Notes: generated from the letters alone by a model not told the origin. A stretch of DNA of 64,000 nucleotides from Halomonas halophila (GCF_030406665.1 NZ_CP129121.1:1302001-1366000); one strand, 5' to 3'; counted from the stretch's first letter, positions 17,520 to 26,676 are shown. Numbers and translations: made by a program.

Positions 17520-18707
17520 ATGAACGTCCACGATCCGGCCTTTCTCGAGACCCAGGTCCGCCGCACCATGGCCTTCTATCATCCCCGCGCCATCGATCCC
17601 CACGGCGGCTTCTACCACTACCTGCTCGATGACGGCGCCATCCTCGATCACGACCATCGCCACCTGGTCTCCAGCGCCCGCTATGTGGTGACCTATGCCC
17701 GCCACGCCCGTCACGGCGGCGGCGACGAATACTGCCACTGGGTGCGCCACGGGCTCGCCTATCTGGAGAAGGCGCACTTCCAGACGGCGACCCAGGGCTA
17801 TGCCTGGACGCTGGACAGCGGGATCGTGGAGGACGACACCCATCACTGCTACGGACTGGTCTTCGTGCTGCTGGCCTACGCCGAAGCGCTGCGGGCCGGC
17901 ATTGACGAGGCCCGGCACGGTCTCGAGGCCACCCATCGGCTGCTGCAGCGGCGCTTCTGGGAGTCGCACTGGCAGCGCTTCGCCGATGAGGCCGACCGTC
18001 ACTGGCGGCTGTCACCCTATCGGGGCCAGAACGCCAACCTGCACGGCTGCGAGGCCCTGCTCGCCGCCTTCGAGGCGACGGGAGCGAGTGGCTATCTCGA
18101 CCAGGCGCTGGCCATCGCCCGGGCCCTCACGCTGGCCGGCCGCGACCATCGGGACGGCTGGATCTGGGAGCATTACGACGCCCGGTGGCAGCCCGACTGG
18201 GACTATCACCGCAACGAGCCCGCTCACCTGTTCCGTCCCTGGGGCTATCAGGTCGGCCACCAGGCCGAGTGGGCCAAGCTGCTGGTGATGCTGGAGCGTC
18301 ATCGCCCCGAGCCCTGGCTGCTGCCCGCCGCCGAGCGACTGTTCCTGTCCAGCGTGGCGGCGGGCTGGGATCGCACCCACGGCGGGCTGGTCGCCGGCCT
18401 CGATCCGGCGGGGCGGCTCAGCGACGGCGACAAGTATGACTGGGTGCAGGCCGAGAGCCTGGCGGCCGCGGCGCTGCTGGGCGTGCGCACCGGCCGGGCG
18501 GTCTACTGGCGCTGGTACGAGCGGCTGTGGGACTACAGCTGGCGCCACCTGATCGACCATCGCCACGGCGGCTGGTATCGCGTGCTGACGCCGGACAATC
18601 GGCGCTACTCGGACCTCAAGAGCCCGCCGGGCAAGGTCGACTATCACGCCATGGGGGCCTGCCAGGCCGTGATGGAGGCCCTGGCACGGCGTGCGGGTTC
18701 GCGGTGA
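17520..18707 (+). CDS. AGE-family sugar epimerase/isomerase (D-mannose isomerase-like)
   Basis: A 395-residue alpha/alpha-barrel protein of the N-acylglucosamine 2-epimerase superfamily. Motifs include RAIDPHGGFYHYLLDDG near the N-terminus, conserved histidines in HHCYGLVFVLLAYAEAL, RGQNANLHGCEALLAAFE, FRPWGYQVGHQAEWAKLLV and the C-terminal DYHAMGACQAVMEAL. These fit the bacterial aldose-ketose isomerases acting on unphosphorylated mannose/lyxose better than acylglucosamine epimerases. ATG at 17520 has GGAGG five bases upstream. It might feed mannose into fructose metabolism. Confidence 0.8.
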   Translation: MNVHDPAFLETQVRRTMAFYHPRAIDPHGGFYHYLLDDGAILDHDHRHLVSSARYVVTYARHARHGGGDEYCHWVRHGLAYLEKAHFQTATQGYAWTLDSGIVEDDTHHCYGLVFVLLAYAEALRAGIDEARHGLEATHRLLQRRFWESHWQRFADEADRHWRLSPYRGQNANLHGCEALLAAFEATGASGYLDQALAIARALTLAGRDHRDGWIWEHYDARWQPDWDYHRNEPAHLFRPWGYQVGHQAEWAKLLVMLERHRPEPWLLPAAERLFLSSVAAGWDRTHGGLVAGLDPAGRLSDGDKYDWVQAESLAAAALLGVRTGRAVYWRWYERLWDYSWRHLIDHRHGGWYRVLTPDNRRYSDLKSPPGKVDYHAMGACQAVMEALARRAGSR

Positions 18708-18752
18708 GCGCCCCGGCCGGCTTGCCGGAGCGCCTTCCGGGTCTGCCTTTGT

Positions 18753-19196
18753 CTAGTGCACGGTGACCACGCTGCACTCCGCCGCATGGCTGACCTTGTG
18801 CGACACGCTGCCGGTGATCAGGCCGCGCAGGTCGCTGAGGCCGCGGCTGCCCATCAGGATGGCATCCACGTTGCGGGCATCGGCCAGCTCGAGAATGGTG
18901 CGGATGGGGTCACCGAAGCGCAGCTCGGGCTCGACGTGGCGCACGCCCCGGTCGCGGGCCTCCTCCGCGGCCGTGTCGAGCAGCTGCCGGGCGCGGCGTT
19001 CGCGTTCGTCCCGGGAGTCGGCCGCGGCCTCGCTGCCCACGCCCCACATCATCGGCGGGTCGTGGGGCGCGGCTTCGGGCACATGGAGCAGCAGCAGGCA
19101 GGCCTCCTGGCGGTCTGCCAGCAGCTGGCAGGCCAGGGAGAGCGCCTTTCGGGCGTGTGACGAGCCGTCGACGGGCACCAGGATCGTTCGAAACAT
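18753..19196 (-). CDS. universal stress protein (UspA family), copy 1
   Basis: A 147-residue single-domain Usp. It starts MFRTILVPVDGSSHARKAL and ends with the ATP-binding motif GSRGLSDLRGLITGSVSHKVSH, the G-2x-G-9x-G(S/T) pattern, so it probably binds ATP. I chose the ATG at 19196 because GGAGGT lies seven bases upstream; a GTG nine bases earlier would overlap that site. It is 79 bases downstream of a paralogue with the same layout, the result of a tandem duplication. Usp proteins respond to starvation and other stress. Confidence 0.9.
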   Translation of the reverse strand: MFRTILVPVDGSSHARKALSLACQLLADRQEACLLLLHVPEAAPHDPPMMWGVGSEAAADSRDERERRARQLLDTAAEEARDRGVRHVEPELRFGDPIRTILELADARNVDAILMGSRGLSDLRGLITGSVSHKVSHAAECSVVTVH

Positions 19197-19275
19197 GGCC
19201 AGCACCTCCGGGACTGAGAATACCGCCCCTTCAGCCTAGCCGTCCGATCGCCGGATGGCCCGTTGCCGGCCAGGG

Positions 19276-19716
19276 TCAGTGGACGGTGATCACCCGGCAG
19301 TCGGCGCCGTGGCTGACCTTGTGCGACACACTGCCCACCACCAGGCCCTTGAGATCGCCGAGGCCGCGGCTGCCCATGACGATGGTATCGACGCCGTGCT
19401 CTTCGGCGGCGGCCAGGATCTTCTGGCTGGGGTCGCCGCGGGTCAGCACTGGCTTGACCTGTTCGACGCCCAGGGTCCTGGCCTCCTCGGTGGCGTGGTC
19501 GAGCAGGGCCTGGCCGACCTCGTCGCGCTTCTCCAGGGTCGATTCCATCGGCACCGCGCCGATGCCCCAGACCAGCAGCGGTTCGTGGGGCAGGGCCTCG
19601 GGAATGTGCAGCAGGATCAGCTGGCCGTCCTCCTGGCGGGCCAGCTTGCAGGCGACGCACAGCGCCACCCGCGAGTGCTCGGAGCCGTCGATGGGCACGA
19701 GGATGGTGTGGAACAT
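19276..19716 (-). CDS. universal stress protein (UspA family), copy 2
   Basis: A 146-residue paralogue of the gene just downstream, beginning MFHTILVPIDGSEHSRVAL and ending with GSRGLGDLKGLVVGSVSHKVSHGADCRVITVH, an ATP-binding type of Usp. The ATG at 19716 is preceded by AAGGAGA; longer N-termini are possible but not supported by the family. The two copies share near-identical ends but differ in the middle, so they have diverged for some time. Confidence 0.9.
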   Translation of the reverse strand: MFHTILVPIDGSEHSRVALCVACKLARQEDGQLILLHIPEALPHEPLLVWGIGAVPMESTLEKRDEVGQALLDHATEEARTLGVEQVKPVLTRGDPSQKILAAAEEHGVDTIVMGSRGLGDLKGLVVGSVSHKVSHGADCRVITVH

Positions 19717-19790
19717 GGGATCTCTCCTTGGCATGGCCGGGGGCATACCCTACAGCCTAGACCCCATCGGGCCGCCTGGGATGATCCTCA

Positions 19791-20855
19791 TCAACGCTTG
19801 TCGTCCTGCTCGCGACGCTCCAGGCGCCGCATCCTGCCCCACAGCTCGCGGCGCAGGTCGGCGACGCGGGGCCGCTCGGCCTCGTCGAAGGCCAGCGGGC
19901 GGGTCAGCCGCTGGGCGCGCAGCCCCAGCCGTGCCCCTAGCAGGCCCACCGCCATGCCCTGGCCGGCTCGCGCCGAGAGGCGTCCGGCCAGGTTCAGCGA
20001 CAGCCATTCCATGCCGGCCTCGCTGGCCAGCTCGCTGGCGCCGGCGAAGGCCATGTCGCGCAGCACCTGGCGAAACAGCCTCAGCCGCGCCGCATAGCCG
20101 AGCTCCAGGCCGTAGAGCCGGCAGAGTCGGTCGATCAGCGACAGGTGCCGCCAGGCCACCAGCGCCATGTCGACCAGCGTCAGCGGGCTCAGCGCCACCA
20201 TCACCGCGGTCTCGCCGCTCATCCGCGAGATCAGCCGCCGCGCCTCGCGGTCCCGGGGGGCCAGCAGGTGGTGGGCCAGTAGGGCCTGGGTCTCGCGGCC
20301 GTCGTGGTGGGGCTCATGGGCGGCGAGAAAGGCCTGCCAGTGCGGATGGTCCTCATCCAGGCCTAGCTGGCGGCGCAGCTGGTCGGCGGTGGAGTGTGCC
20401 TGGCGGCTGGAGGCCTCCGGCAGCGCGCCGAGCGTCTCGCGCAGCCGCTCGTGGCGGCGAAGGCGACGCAGCCGCCACAGCTCCCGGGCCAGGGCACCGC
20501 CGCCGAGGCCGATGGCGCCGAGGCCCAGCAGCCCCCAGCCGAGGCCCAGCCAGTCGCCCTCGACCAGCGCTGCGGGCATCGACAGCGCGAGCTCGCCGGC
20601 GCCCAGGCCGAGCCCCGCGACCAGCAGCCCGAGCAAGCCCCAGCGGCGGCGCTTCGGCGGCGCCAGGCCGGCGGTGACGGCGGCCTCGCTTTCGCCGGGA
20701 GCGGCGTCCGGCTCCGCCGGCGTCAGTGGATGATGGGCCTGCGTCGGATCGAACAGATGCTCCGGGGCCGGCGTTTCGGGCGCCTTCGGGGCGGGTTCGG
20801 TCTCCAGCGTGAAGCGCTGGCCGGGGCGCGGGTCGGATTCACGGGGCGCGGTCAT
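19791..20855 (-). CDS. ycjF: YcjF family membrane protein (UPF0283, DUF697)
   Basis: 354 residues, close to the E. coli protein (353). A polar N-terminus (residues 1-70) precedes two hydrophobic helices (about 72-92 and 105-125) and a DUF697 domain with a third hydrophobic stretch (GETAVMVALSPLTLVDMALV). Function is not settled; YcjF is always found with the GTPase-like YcjX and is linked to envelope stress. Start ATG at 20855 overlaps the ycjX stop by four bases (ATGA), so the pair is translationally coupled. Confidence 0.9.
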   Translation of the reverse strand: MTAPRESDPRPGQRFTLETEPAPKAPETPAPEHLFDPTQAHHPLTPAEPDAAPGESEAAVTAGLAPPKRRRWGLLGLLVAGLGLGAGELALSMPAALVEGDWLGLGWGLLGLGAIGLGGGALARELWRLRRLRRHERLRETLGALPEASSRQAHSTADQLRRQLGLDEDHPHWQAFLAAHEPHHDGRETQALLAHHLLAPRDREARRLISRMSGETAVMVALSPLTLVDMALVAWRHLSLIDRLCRLYGLELGYAARLRLFRQVLRDMAFAGASELASEAGMEWLSLNLAGRLSARAGQGMAVGLLGARLGLRAQRLTRPLAFDEAERPRVADLRRELWGRMRRLERREQDDKR

Positions 20856-22228
20856 GTCAGCTTGTCTCCGATCAGCCATTCCAGGGCGGCATCCAGGCGA
20901 ATGTGCGGCAGGGCGCCGCCGGCGCGGGGCTGGGGGCGAAAGGCGGTGAAGGTGAAGCCCTGGCGGCGCCAGAAGCTGGCGTCGGGCAGGGTGGCCGGCA
21001 CCTCGCCGGGAAACAGCAGCGTGTCCTCGCCCTCGAGGGTGGTGCCGCGCAGGACCGGCTGGCGCTGGCCGCGGTGGTCGACCTCGCGGGCCTCGGTGGC
21101 GCGGATCGCGGCCAGGCTCAGGGCGCGCACCGGCACGTTGGCGAAGCGCAGGTCCTTGAGCGGCTCGGCCAGCAGCGCCTGGAGCAGCCCGGTGAGGCGC
21201 GGATGCTGCTCGGGAGTGACGTGGTCGGCCTTGGTGGCGGCGATGGCCAGGCGGTCGATGCGCGGGGCGAACAGCCGCGAGAGCAGGCTGCGTCGGCCGT
21301 AGTCGAAGCTCTGCATCAGCCGCGTCAGCGCCCGCGACAGGTCCTCGAAGCGCTCGGGGCCGGCATTCAGCGCGCCCAGCACGTCGACCAGCACGATCTG
21401 GCGGTCGAAGCGCCGGAAGTGATCGCGGTAGAACGGCTTGACGATGTGCTGCTGGTAGTGGCGAAAGCGCCGCGCCAGGGTGGCGTAGAGGCTCTCGGGC
21501 GGCAGCTGCGCCAGCACGGCCGGATCGGCCTCGTCGAGCCCCGGCAGGGGAAAGAACTGCAGTACCGGGGCGCCTTCGAGCTCGCCGGGCAGCAGGAAGC
21601 GGCCCGGCTGCAGGTCCGAGAAGCCGGCCTCGCGGGCGGCCCGCAGGCCCTCGGCGTAGCGTTCGGCGATCTCGGCCAGGCGCGCCTCGTCGACTTCCTG
21701 GGCCGGGTCCAGGTCTGCCACCTCGCGCTGCCAGCCGGCAAACAGCGCGGCGCGCTCGCCGTCGAAGCGCTGGGCCCGGCACCAGCTGGCGAAGTCGTGC
21801 TCGAGCAGCGGCAGGTCGAGCAGCCATTCGCCGGGATAGTCGAACAGGTCCAGCGTCAGCTGGCGGGTGTCGCCGCCGATCCAGCCGGGGCGGCTCGGGC
21901 GGTAGCGGATCGACAGGCGCAGCTCGCTGATGCCGCGGGTCGGCGCCGGCCACTGCGGCGGGTCGGCGTCTAGGGCGGCGAGTGCTCGGTCGAAGGGGAA
22001 ACGCGGCACGCCGAGATCCTGCTGCTCGACCCGGCGGGCGCCCAGCAGTCGGCCTTCCCGCGCCGCGGGCAGCAGGTCCAGGCGGGCCTCGAGCCCGGCG
22101 TGGCGGAGCTGGTCGATCAGCGAGGTCAGAAAGGCGGTCTTGCCCGCCCGTGACAGGCCGGTGACCGCTAGGCGCAGCTGGCGGTCGCGGCCACGCTCGA
22201 GCAGGTCGCGTGTCAGGTTTCGGGGCAT
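20852..22228 (-). CDS. ycjX: YcjX family GTP-binding protein (DUF463)
   Basis: 458 residues, near the E. coli length of 465. The P-loop is GLSRAGKTAF around residue 24 and a likely NKxD-equivalent is ATKADHVT. It has the family features LFDYPGEWLLDLPLL and VDVLGALNAG. YcjX is a stress-associated P-loop protein of unsettled function, paired with the membrane protein YcjF. The ATG at 22228 gives the short N-terminus before the P-loop. It lies 22 bases downstream of an MFS gene on the same strand. Confidence 0.9.
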   Translation of the reverse strand: MPRNLTRDLLERGRDRQLRLAVTGLSRAGKTAFLTSLIDQLRHAGLEARLDLLPAAREGRLLGARRVEQQDLGVPRFPFDRALAALDADPPQWPAPTRGISELRLSIRYRPSRPGWIGGDTRQLTLDLFDYPGEWLLDLPLLEHDFASWCRAQRFDGERAALFAGWQREVADLDPAQEVDEARLAEIAERYAEGLRAAREAGFSDLQPGRFLLPGELEGAPVLQFFPLPGLDEADPAVLAQLPPESLYATLARRFRHYQQHIVKPFYRDHFRRFDRQIVLVDVLGALNAGPERFEDLSRALTRLMQSFDYGRRSLLSRLFAPRIDRLAIAATKADHVTPEQHPRLTGLLQALLAEPLKDLRFANVPVRALSLAAIRATEAREVDHRGQRQPVLRGTTLEGEDTLLFPGEVPATLPDASFWRRQGFTFTAFRPQPRAGGALPHIRLDAALEWLIGDKLT

Positions 22229-22250
22229 GGGGCGTCGCTCGGCATCCGTG

Positions 22251-23429
22251 TCAGCCCCTAATCTGCGGGCGGCGACGCCGGAAGGCAAGGCGGCGGGCGC
22301 CGAGCAGCGCCAGCGGCAGCAGGCACAGCGGGATCAGCAGCAGGTTGAGGCTCGCCCAGCCCAGCAGCGTCACCATCGGGCCGGCCAGCAGCGCAGTGAT
22401 CGCCACGGTGGAGAACACCAGGAACTCGTTGGCGGCCTGGGTGCGGGCTTTCTCGGCCGGGGAGTGGGCCTCGGTGAGCAGCCCGGTGGCGGGCAGGAAG
22501 GCGAAGTTCCAGCCCAGGCCGAGCAGCACCAGCCCGGTGTGGAAGCCGGCGAGGCCCGCGTCGAACTGGGCGATCAGGGCGCTGGCCGCGAGCAGCAGGC
22601 AGCCGGCGGCGATCATCCGCGGGGCGCCGAAGCGGGCGCTCAGCCGTCCGGTGACGAAGGAGGGTAGGAACATCGCCACCACGTGCCATTGAATGGTGGT
22701 GGCCACGTGATCGAAGCCGTGGCCGACCTCGGCCATGGCCAGCGGCGTGGCGGTCATGGCCAGGTTCATCACCCCGTAGCCGACCATGGCGCTGACCGCT
22801 GCCAGCAGGAACACCGGCTGGCGGACGATCTCGGCCAGCCGGCGCGGCTCGCCCTCGGCGGCATCGCGGCCGGGCTCGGGCAGGCGCACGCCGGCCAGCA
22901 GCGCCAGGGCCAGCAGGTAGAGGGCGCCGAGGCCCAGGAAGCTGCCCAGGTAGGGCACCTCGGCCAGGGCGTGGCTGTGGCGGGCCAGCCAGGGGCCGAA
23001 GAAGGCCGCCAGCACGCCGCCCCCCATCACCAGGCCGATGGCCCGGTCGCGGCCGCCCTCGGGGGCGGCCTCCACCGCGGCGAAGCGATACAGCTGGCCG
23101 AAGCCGATGCCGATGCCGATCAGCCAGGTGGCGAGCAGGAACAGACCGAACGCCTGGGCCTGGAGGGCGGCCACGGCCAGCCCGGTGCCGGCAAGCCCCA
23201 GCAGGTGGCCGAGCACGAAGCCGCGGCGCCGGCCCAGGCGCGCCATGATCAGCGAGGCGGGAATGGTGGCGCACATCAGGCCCAGCCACTGGGTCGCCAC
23301 CGGGGCGGTGGACCAGGTAGGTGAAGGCGCCAGCTGGGCGCCGATCAGCGGCGACACGGCGATCAGCAGGATGTTGCCGCTGACCAGCAGGGCCTGGCAT
23401 AGCGAGAGCAGCGTGACGGTCAGGGGCAT
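22251..23429 (-). CDS. MFS transporter (DHA1-like)
   Basis: A 392-residue protein with about 12 hydrophobic segments. MFS signatures are present: QWLGLMCATIPASLIMARLGRRRGFVLGH in the loop 2-3 region and a related loop in the second half (GRLSARFGAPRMIAAG). The substrate is unknown; many of this type are drug or metabolite exporters. Its ATG lies inside the end of the upstream GlxA-type regulator gene (10-base overlap), so it is probably controlled by, or co-expressed with, that regulator. Confidence 0.85.
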   Translation of the reverse strand: MPLTVTLLSLCQALLVSGNILLIAVSPLIGAQLAPSPTWSTAPVATQWLGLMCATIPASLIMARLGRRRGFVLGHLLGLAGTGLAVAALQAQAFGLFLLATWLIGIGIGFGQLYRFAAVEAAPEGGRDRAIGLVMGGGVLAAFFGPWLARHSHALAEVPYLGSFLGLGALYLLALALLAGVRLPEPGRDAAEGEPRRLAEIVRQPVFLLAAVSAMVGYGVMNLAMTATPLAMAEVGHGFDHVATTIQWHVVAMFLPSFVTGRLSARFGAPRMIAAGCLLLAASALIAQFDAGLAGFHTGLVLLGLGWNFAFLPATGLLTEAHSPAEKARTQAANEFLVFSTVAITALLAGPMVTLLGWASLNLLLIPLCLLPLALLGARRLAFRRRRPQIRG

Positions 23430-24439
23430 GCGGTGGGCTCCTCGAGGGGGACGGTGCGGGCGCCGAAGCGCTCATGATAGACCGACGGCGGGACGCCGTA
23501 GCGGCGATGGAACAGGCGGCGCAGCTGTTCGGCGCCGCCCAGCCGCCACCGGGCGGCGAGGCGCTCGAGCGGTGGGGCGGGATGGCTGTCGATCAGTTCT
23601 CGGCGGGCCCCTTCCAGGCGCAGCTGCGTCAGGTAGGCGCCGGGCGAGGTATCGAGATGGCGCCGGAACAGCCGCGACAGATGGCGCGGGGTGACCGCCA
23701 TCCGTGCCGCCATGCGCTCCAGGCGATGATCCCCGGCCGGATCGGCGTGCAGGGCTTCGAGCAGCTCGCGCAGCGGGCCGCTGGTGCGTCGCTGGTGCGC
23801 GAGCGCCTCGCTGAACTGGGACTGGCCGCCCGGGCGATGCAGGAACATCACCAGCTCACGGGCGACGCGGCTGGCCAGCTCGCCGCCGTGGTCGGCCTCG
23901 ACCAGCGACAGGGCCAGATCGATGCCGGCGGTCACCCCGGCGCTGGTGTAGCGGCCGCGGTCGGCGACGTAGAGCGCATCCGGCTCGACGCTCAGCGTCG
24001 GATAGGCCTGCGCCAGGGCCTCCGCGTGGCGCCAGTGGGTGGTGGCCCGGCGGCCGTCGAGCAGGCCAGCCCGGGCCAGCAGGAAGGCGCCGGTGCAGAT
24101 GGCACCCAGGCGCCGGACGCGCGGGGCCATCTGGCGCAGCCCCTCGAGATGGTGCCCGGCCTTGCACTCGGCGAAGACGCCGCTGCCGCCGGCCACCAGC
24201 AGGGTATCCGGCGCGCCGCGGGCCGCCAGGCCCGCCCAGTTGAGGTCGGCCACCATGGCCAGGCCACCGTTGGTGCGAAGCGGGCCCGGCGCGCGGGCGA
24301 CCAGTGCCAGGTCGTAGAGCCGCCGGCCGGCGCAGTCGTTGGCGCTGGCGAAGACCTGCCAGGGGCCGCTGACGTCCAGCGCCTGGCAGTCGGGATAGGC
24401 CAGTAATACGACGTGGCGTGGCGGGGAAGCATCCGGCAT
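23420..24439 (-). CDS. GlxA-family transcriptional regulator (DJ-1/PfpI plus AraC HTH)
   Basis: A 339-residue regulator. The N-terminal DJ-1/PfpI amidotransferase-like domain (residues 1-190) starts VVLLAYPDCQALDVSGPWQVF and keeps the nucleophile-elbow cysteine in LGAICTGAFLLARAGLLDG. The C-terminal AraC DNA-binding domain (about 235-335) has two helix-turn-helix units (MAARMAVTPRHLSRLFRRHL and LERLAARWRLGGAEQLRRLF). The domain normally senses a small nitrogenous ligand rather than acting as an enzyme. ATG at 24439 is preceded by GGAG. It overlaps the MFS gene by ten bases. Confidence 0.9.
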   Translation of the reverse strand: MPDASPPRHVVLLAYPDCQALDVSGPWQVFASANDCAGRRLYDLALVARAPGPLRTNGGLAMVADLNWAGLAARGAPDTLLVAGGSGVFAECKAGHHLEGLRQMAPRVRRLGAICTGAFLLARAGLLDGRRATTHWRHAEALAQAYPTLSVEPDALYVADRGRYTSAGVTAGIDLALSLVEADHGGELASRVARELVMFLHRPGGQSQFSEALAHQRRTSGPLRELLEALHADPAGDHRLERMAARMAVTPRHLSRLFRRHLDTSPGAYLTQLRLEGARRELIDSHPAPPLERLAARWRLGGAEQLRRLFHRRYGVPPSVYHERFGARTVPLEEPTACP

Positions 24440-24540
24440 CGGCGGGCTCCATAACTGGACGATGTCTGAAGTCTGGCGGCTGGCGGCCGTGTCCACAATG
24501 ACCCGTTTCCCACTGATCGGGACATGGCGCGGCCCGAAAC

Positions 24541-24571
24541 GACGATGCCCCGCACGGGGCGGGGCATCGTC
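24541..24571 (-). terminator. rho-independent terminator after the SSS symporter
   Basis: A 13-bp stem (GACGATGCCCCGC/GCGGGGCATCGTC) followed on the minus strand by GTTTCG lies 26 bases past the symporter stop. Confidence 0.8.
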
Positions 24572-24596
24572 GCGGCGGGGCAAGGCCGGGGCGGCG

Positions 24597-26189
24597 TCAG
24601 GCGAAGGCCGCGTAGATGGCGATCACCAGCACCACCAGCGCGATGCCGGCGGGCACGGCGCCCTTCCACGGGGTCAGGTCGACGGCGCCGCTGTCCTCGT
24701 GGACCCAGGCCTCGGCCCGCGGGCGCAGCTTGCCGATCACCAGCATCGCCACCACCAGCAGCACGAAGACCGAGGCGACGAAGTGGAACTCGTGCATCAC
24801 CTGCGGCAGCTGGTTGAAGGGCGGGATGAAGTAGCCGGCGAAGATCAGCAGGCAGCCGCCCACCAGGGCGATCTTGGCCGCCATGGCCGGTACGCGCTTG
24901 GTCAGCAGGCCGACCAGCACCACCGCCAGCAGCGGGATGAAGTAGATGGCGTTCATCTTCTGCAGGTAGCCGAACAGGCTTTCCTGGCCGGCCAGCAGCG
25001 GGGCGATGGTCATGGCGATCAGCGCCATGATCCAGCCGAAGGTCTTGCTGGCGCGCACCACCTGCGCCTCGCTGGCGTCCTTGTTGAGCACGCCCTTGTA
25101 GAAGCCGAGGCTGAACAGGGTGGTGGTGGAGTTCAGCGCCGAGTTGAACGACGACAGGATGGCGCCGACCATCACCGCGGCGAAGAAGCCGGTGAGGTAG
25201 GGCGGCAGCACGTTGAACACCAGGTGGCCGTAGGCCTCGTCGGCCTGGATGCCCTGATCGGCGTACAGCTGGTAGGCGATGATGCCGGGCAGCACCAGGT
25301 ACAGCGGGCCGAGCAGCTTGAACAGGCCGGTCAGCAGCACGCCCTTCTGGCCCTCGGCCAGGTTCTTGGCGGCGAAGGTACGCTGGATGATCTGCTGGTT
25401 GGTGGTCCAGTAGAAGACGTTGATCAGGAACACGCCGGTGAACAGGGTGGCGAAGGGCACCTGCTGGTCCTCGCGGCCCATGGAGTTCAGGCGCTCGGGC
25501 TGGGATTCCTTGAGGATCTCCCAGCCGGCCAGCACGCCGTTGCCGTCACTGACGGTCTGCAGGCCGAAGTAGACGATCACGAAACCGCCGATCAGCAGGC
25601 CGATGCCGTTCAGGGTGTCGGACACCGCGACGGTGCGCAGGCCGCCGAACAGCGCATAGACGGCGCCGATCAGGCCCACCAGCCACACGGTCAGCCACAG
25701 CAGGGTGGTGTCGGACTCGATGCCGGTCAGCCCGTGGAGGTCGAGCATGCCCTGCAGGCCCATGGCGCCGGAATAGAGGATGATCGGCAGCAGGATCACC
25801 GCATAGGCGAGCAGGAAGATCACGTTGGCGATGCGCTGGGTGCCCTTGTCGAAGCGGATCTCCAGCAGCTGGGGCACGGTGGCGATACCGCTTTTCAGGA
25901 AGCGCGGCAGGAAGAACAGCGCCAGCAGCACCAGGGCGATGACCGCGACCACTTCCCAGGCCATCACGCTGAGGCCGTCGGCGAAGGCGGCGCCGTTGAG
26001 GCCGACCATCTGTTCGGTCGACAGGTTCGTCATCAGCAGCGAGCCGGCGATCAGCGGGAAGGTCAGGCTGCGCCCGGCCAGGAACAGGCCGTTGGTGCTG
26101 GCGTGGTCGTCGCGGCGGGTGATCCGCCAGGTGACGAAGGCGACCAATCCTGTAAAGAACAGGAAGGAAGCGAGGGTGAGGGCGTGCAT
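24597..26189 (-). CDS. sodium:solute symporter (SSS family, vSGLT/YidK-like)
   Basis: 530 residues with about 14 membrane spans. Family motifs: NGLFLAGRSLTFPLIAGSLLMTNLSTEQMVGLNG in the first helices, and the downstream signature region LFGGLRTVAVSDTLNGIGLLIGGF. The spacing follows sugar-type symporters such as Vibrio vSGLT and E. coli YidK more than proline or pantothenate carriers. It imports a solute, probably a sugar or polyol, using the sodium gradient, fitting a halophile. A terminator follows. No sugar-catabolic gene is adjacent to fix the substrate. Confidence 0.88.
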   Translation of the reverse strand: MHALTLASFLFFTGLVAFVTWRITRRDDHASTNGLFLAGRSLTFPLIAGSLLMTNLSTEQMVGLNGAAFADGLSVMAWEVVAVIALVLLALFFLPRFLKSGIATVPQLLEIRFDKGTQRIANVIFLLAYAVILLPIILYSGAMGLQGMLDLHGLTGIESDTTLLWLTVWLVGLIGAVYALFGGLRTVAVSDTLNGIGLLIGGFVIVYFGLQTVSDGNGVLAGWEILKESQPERLNSMGREDQQVPFATLFTGVFLINVFYWTTNQQIIQRTFAAKNLAEGQKGVLLTGLFKLLGPLYLVLPGIIAYQLYADQGIQADEAYGHLVFNVLPPYLTGFFAAVMVGAILSSFNSALNSTTTLFSLGFYKGVLNKDASEAQVVRASKTFGWIMALIAMTIAPLLAGQESLFGYLQKMNAIYFIPLLAVVLVGLLTKRVPAMAAKIALVGGCLLIFAGYFIPPFNQLPQVMHEFHFVASVFVLLVVAMLVIGKLRPRAEAWVHEDSGAVDLTPWKGAVPAGIALVVLVIAIYAAFA

Positions 26190-26340
26190 ATCGGAAAAAT
26201 CCTTAACGTCTGGCGCTCATTGGCGTTCTCGCCGCCGAGGGAAGAGATTATGTTGCTAACATTACGACAGTGACGAGGCAGTCTAGGGGACTGCCTTGCC
26301 GCCGCCATACGCCTTTCGTCTAACGGTTGGTAGTCCTTTT

Positions 26341-26559
26341 TCAGGAAGGCGGCATCACGCCGGCCGGCGTCGGCTCCGCCCAGCCGAAAAGCTGCGCCAG
26401 CAGCGGGGTCGCGGCGATCGCGAATCCTGCGACGGCCAGCAGCCGACCCAGCCAGCGATGCCGTGGCCGCCGGGCCAGGCTCAGCCCGCCGAGGCAGACG
26501 AGCAGGCCGACGATGTTGAAGGCATAGCCGAGCATCGAGATCAGCTGATAGGCGGTCAT
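26341..26559 (-). CDS. small membrane protein, unknown
   Basis: A 72-residue protein with two predicted membrane helices (GYAFNIVGLLVCLGGLSL and LLAVAGFAIAATPLLAQLF) joined by a basic loop RRPRHRWLGR. I do not recognise a named family. ATG at 26559 has GGAG six bases upstream; an alternative start 18 bases earlier lacks it. It is divergent from the DUF924 gene and is followed by an 8-bp hairpin (AGGCAGTC/GACTGCCT, near 26276-26297). Confidence 0.6.
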   Translation of the reverse strand: MTAYQLISMLGYAFNIVGLLVCLGGLSLARRPRHRWLGRLLAVAGFAIAATPLLAQLFGWAEPTPAGVMPPS

Positions 26560-26612
26560 GGTGGCTCCGGGCGTCATGGGGCGTCGGTCGTTGTCGGGTA
26601 TCGAGAGCGGGC

Positions 26613-26621
26613 TGCTATGCT
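26613..26621 (+). promoter_or_regulatory. extended -10 promoter of the DUF924 gene
   Basis: TGCTATGCT contains an extended -10 (TGn-TATGCT) about 55 bases before the ATG. A possible -35, TTGTCG (26591-26596), is 19 bases upstream, so the extended -10 carries most of the signal. Confidence 0.45.
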
Positions 26622-26676
26622 GAGAGCATATCAGCCGGGGACGGGGCATGGCCCAGCCACAGGGAGGCGCGACGCC

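Noticed and set aside
14509..18015. Very long minus-strand frame suggesting a 1168-residue protein containing RNase II
   Set aside because: The extra N-terminal half lies antisense to the HAD phosphatase and sugar isomerase genes, has Arg/Pro-rich shadow composition, and RNase II has a normal start with its own promoter at 16449.
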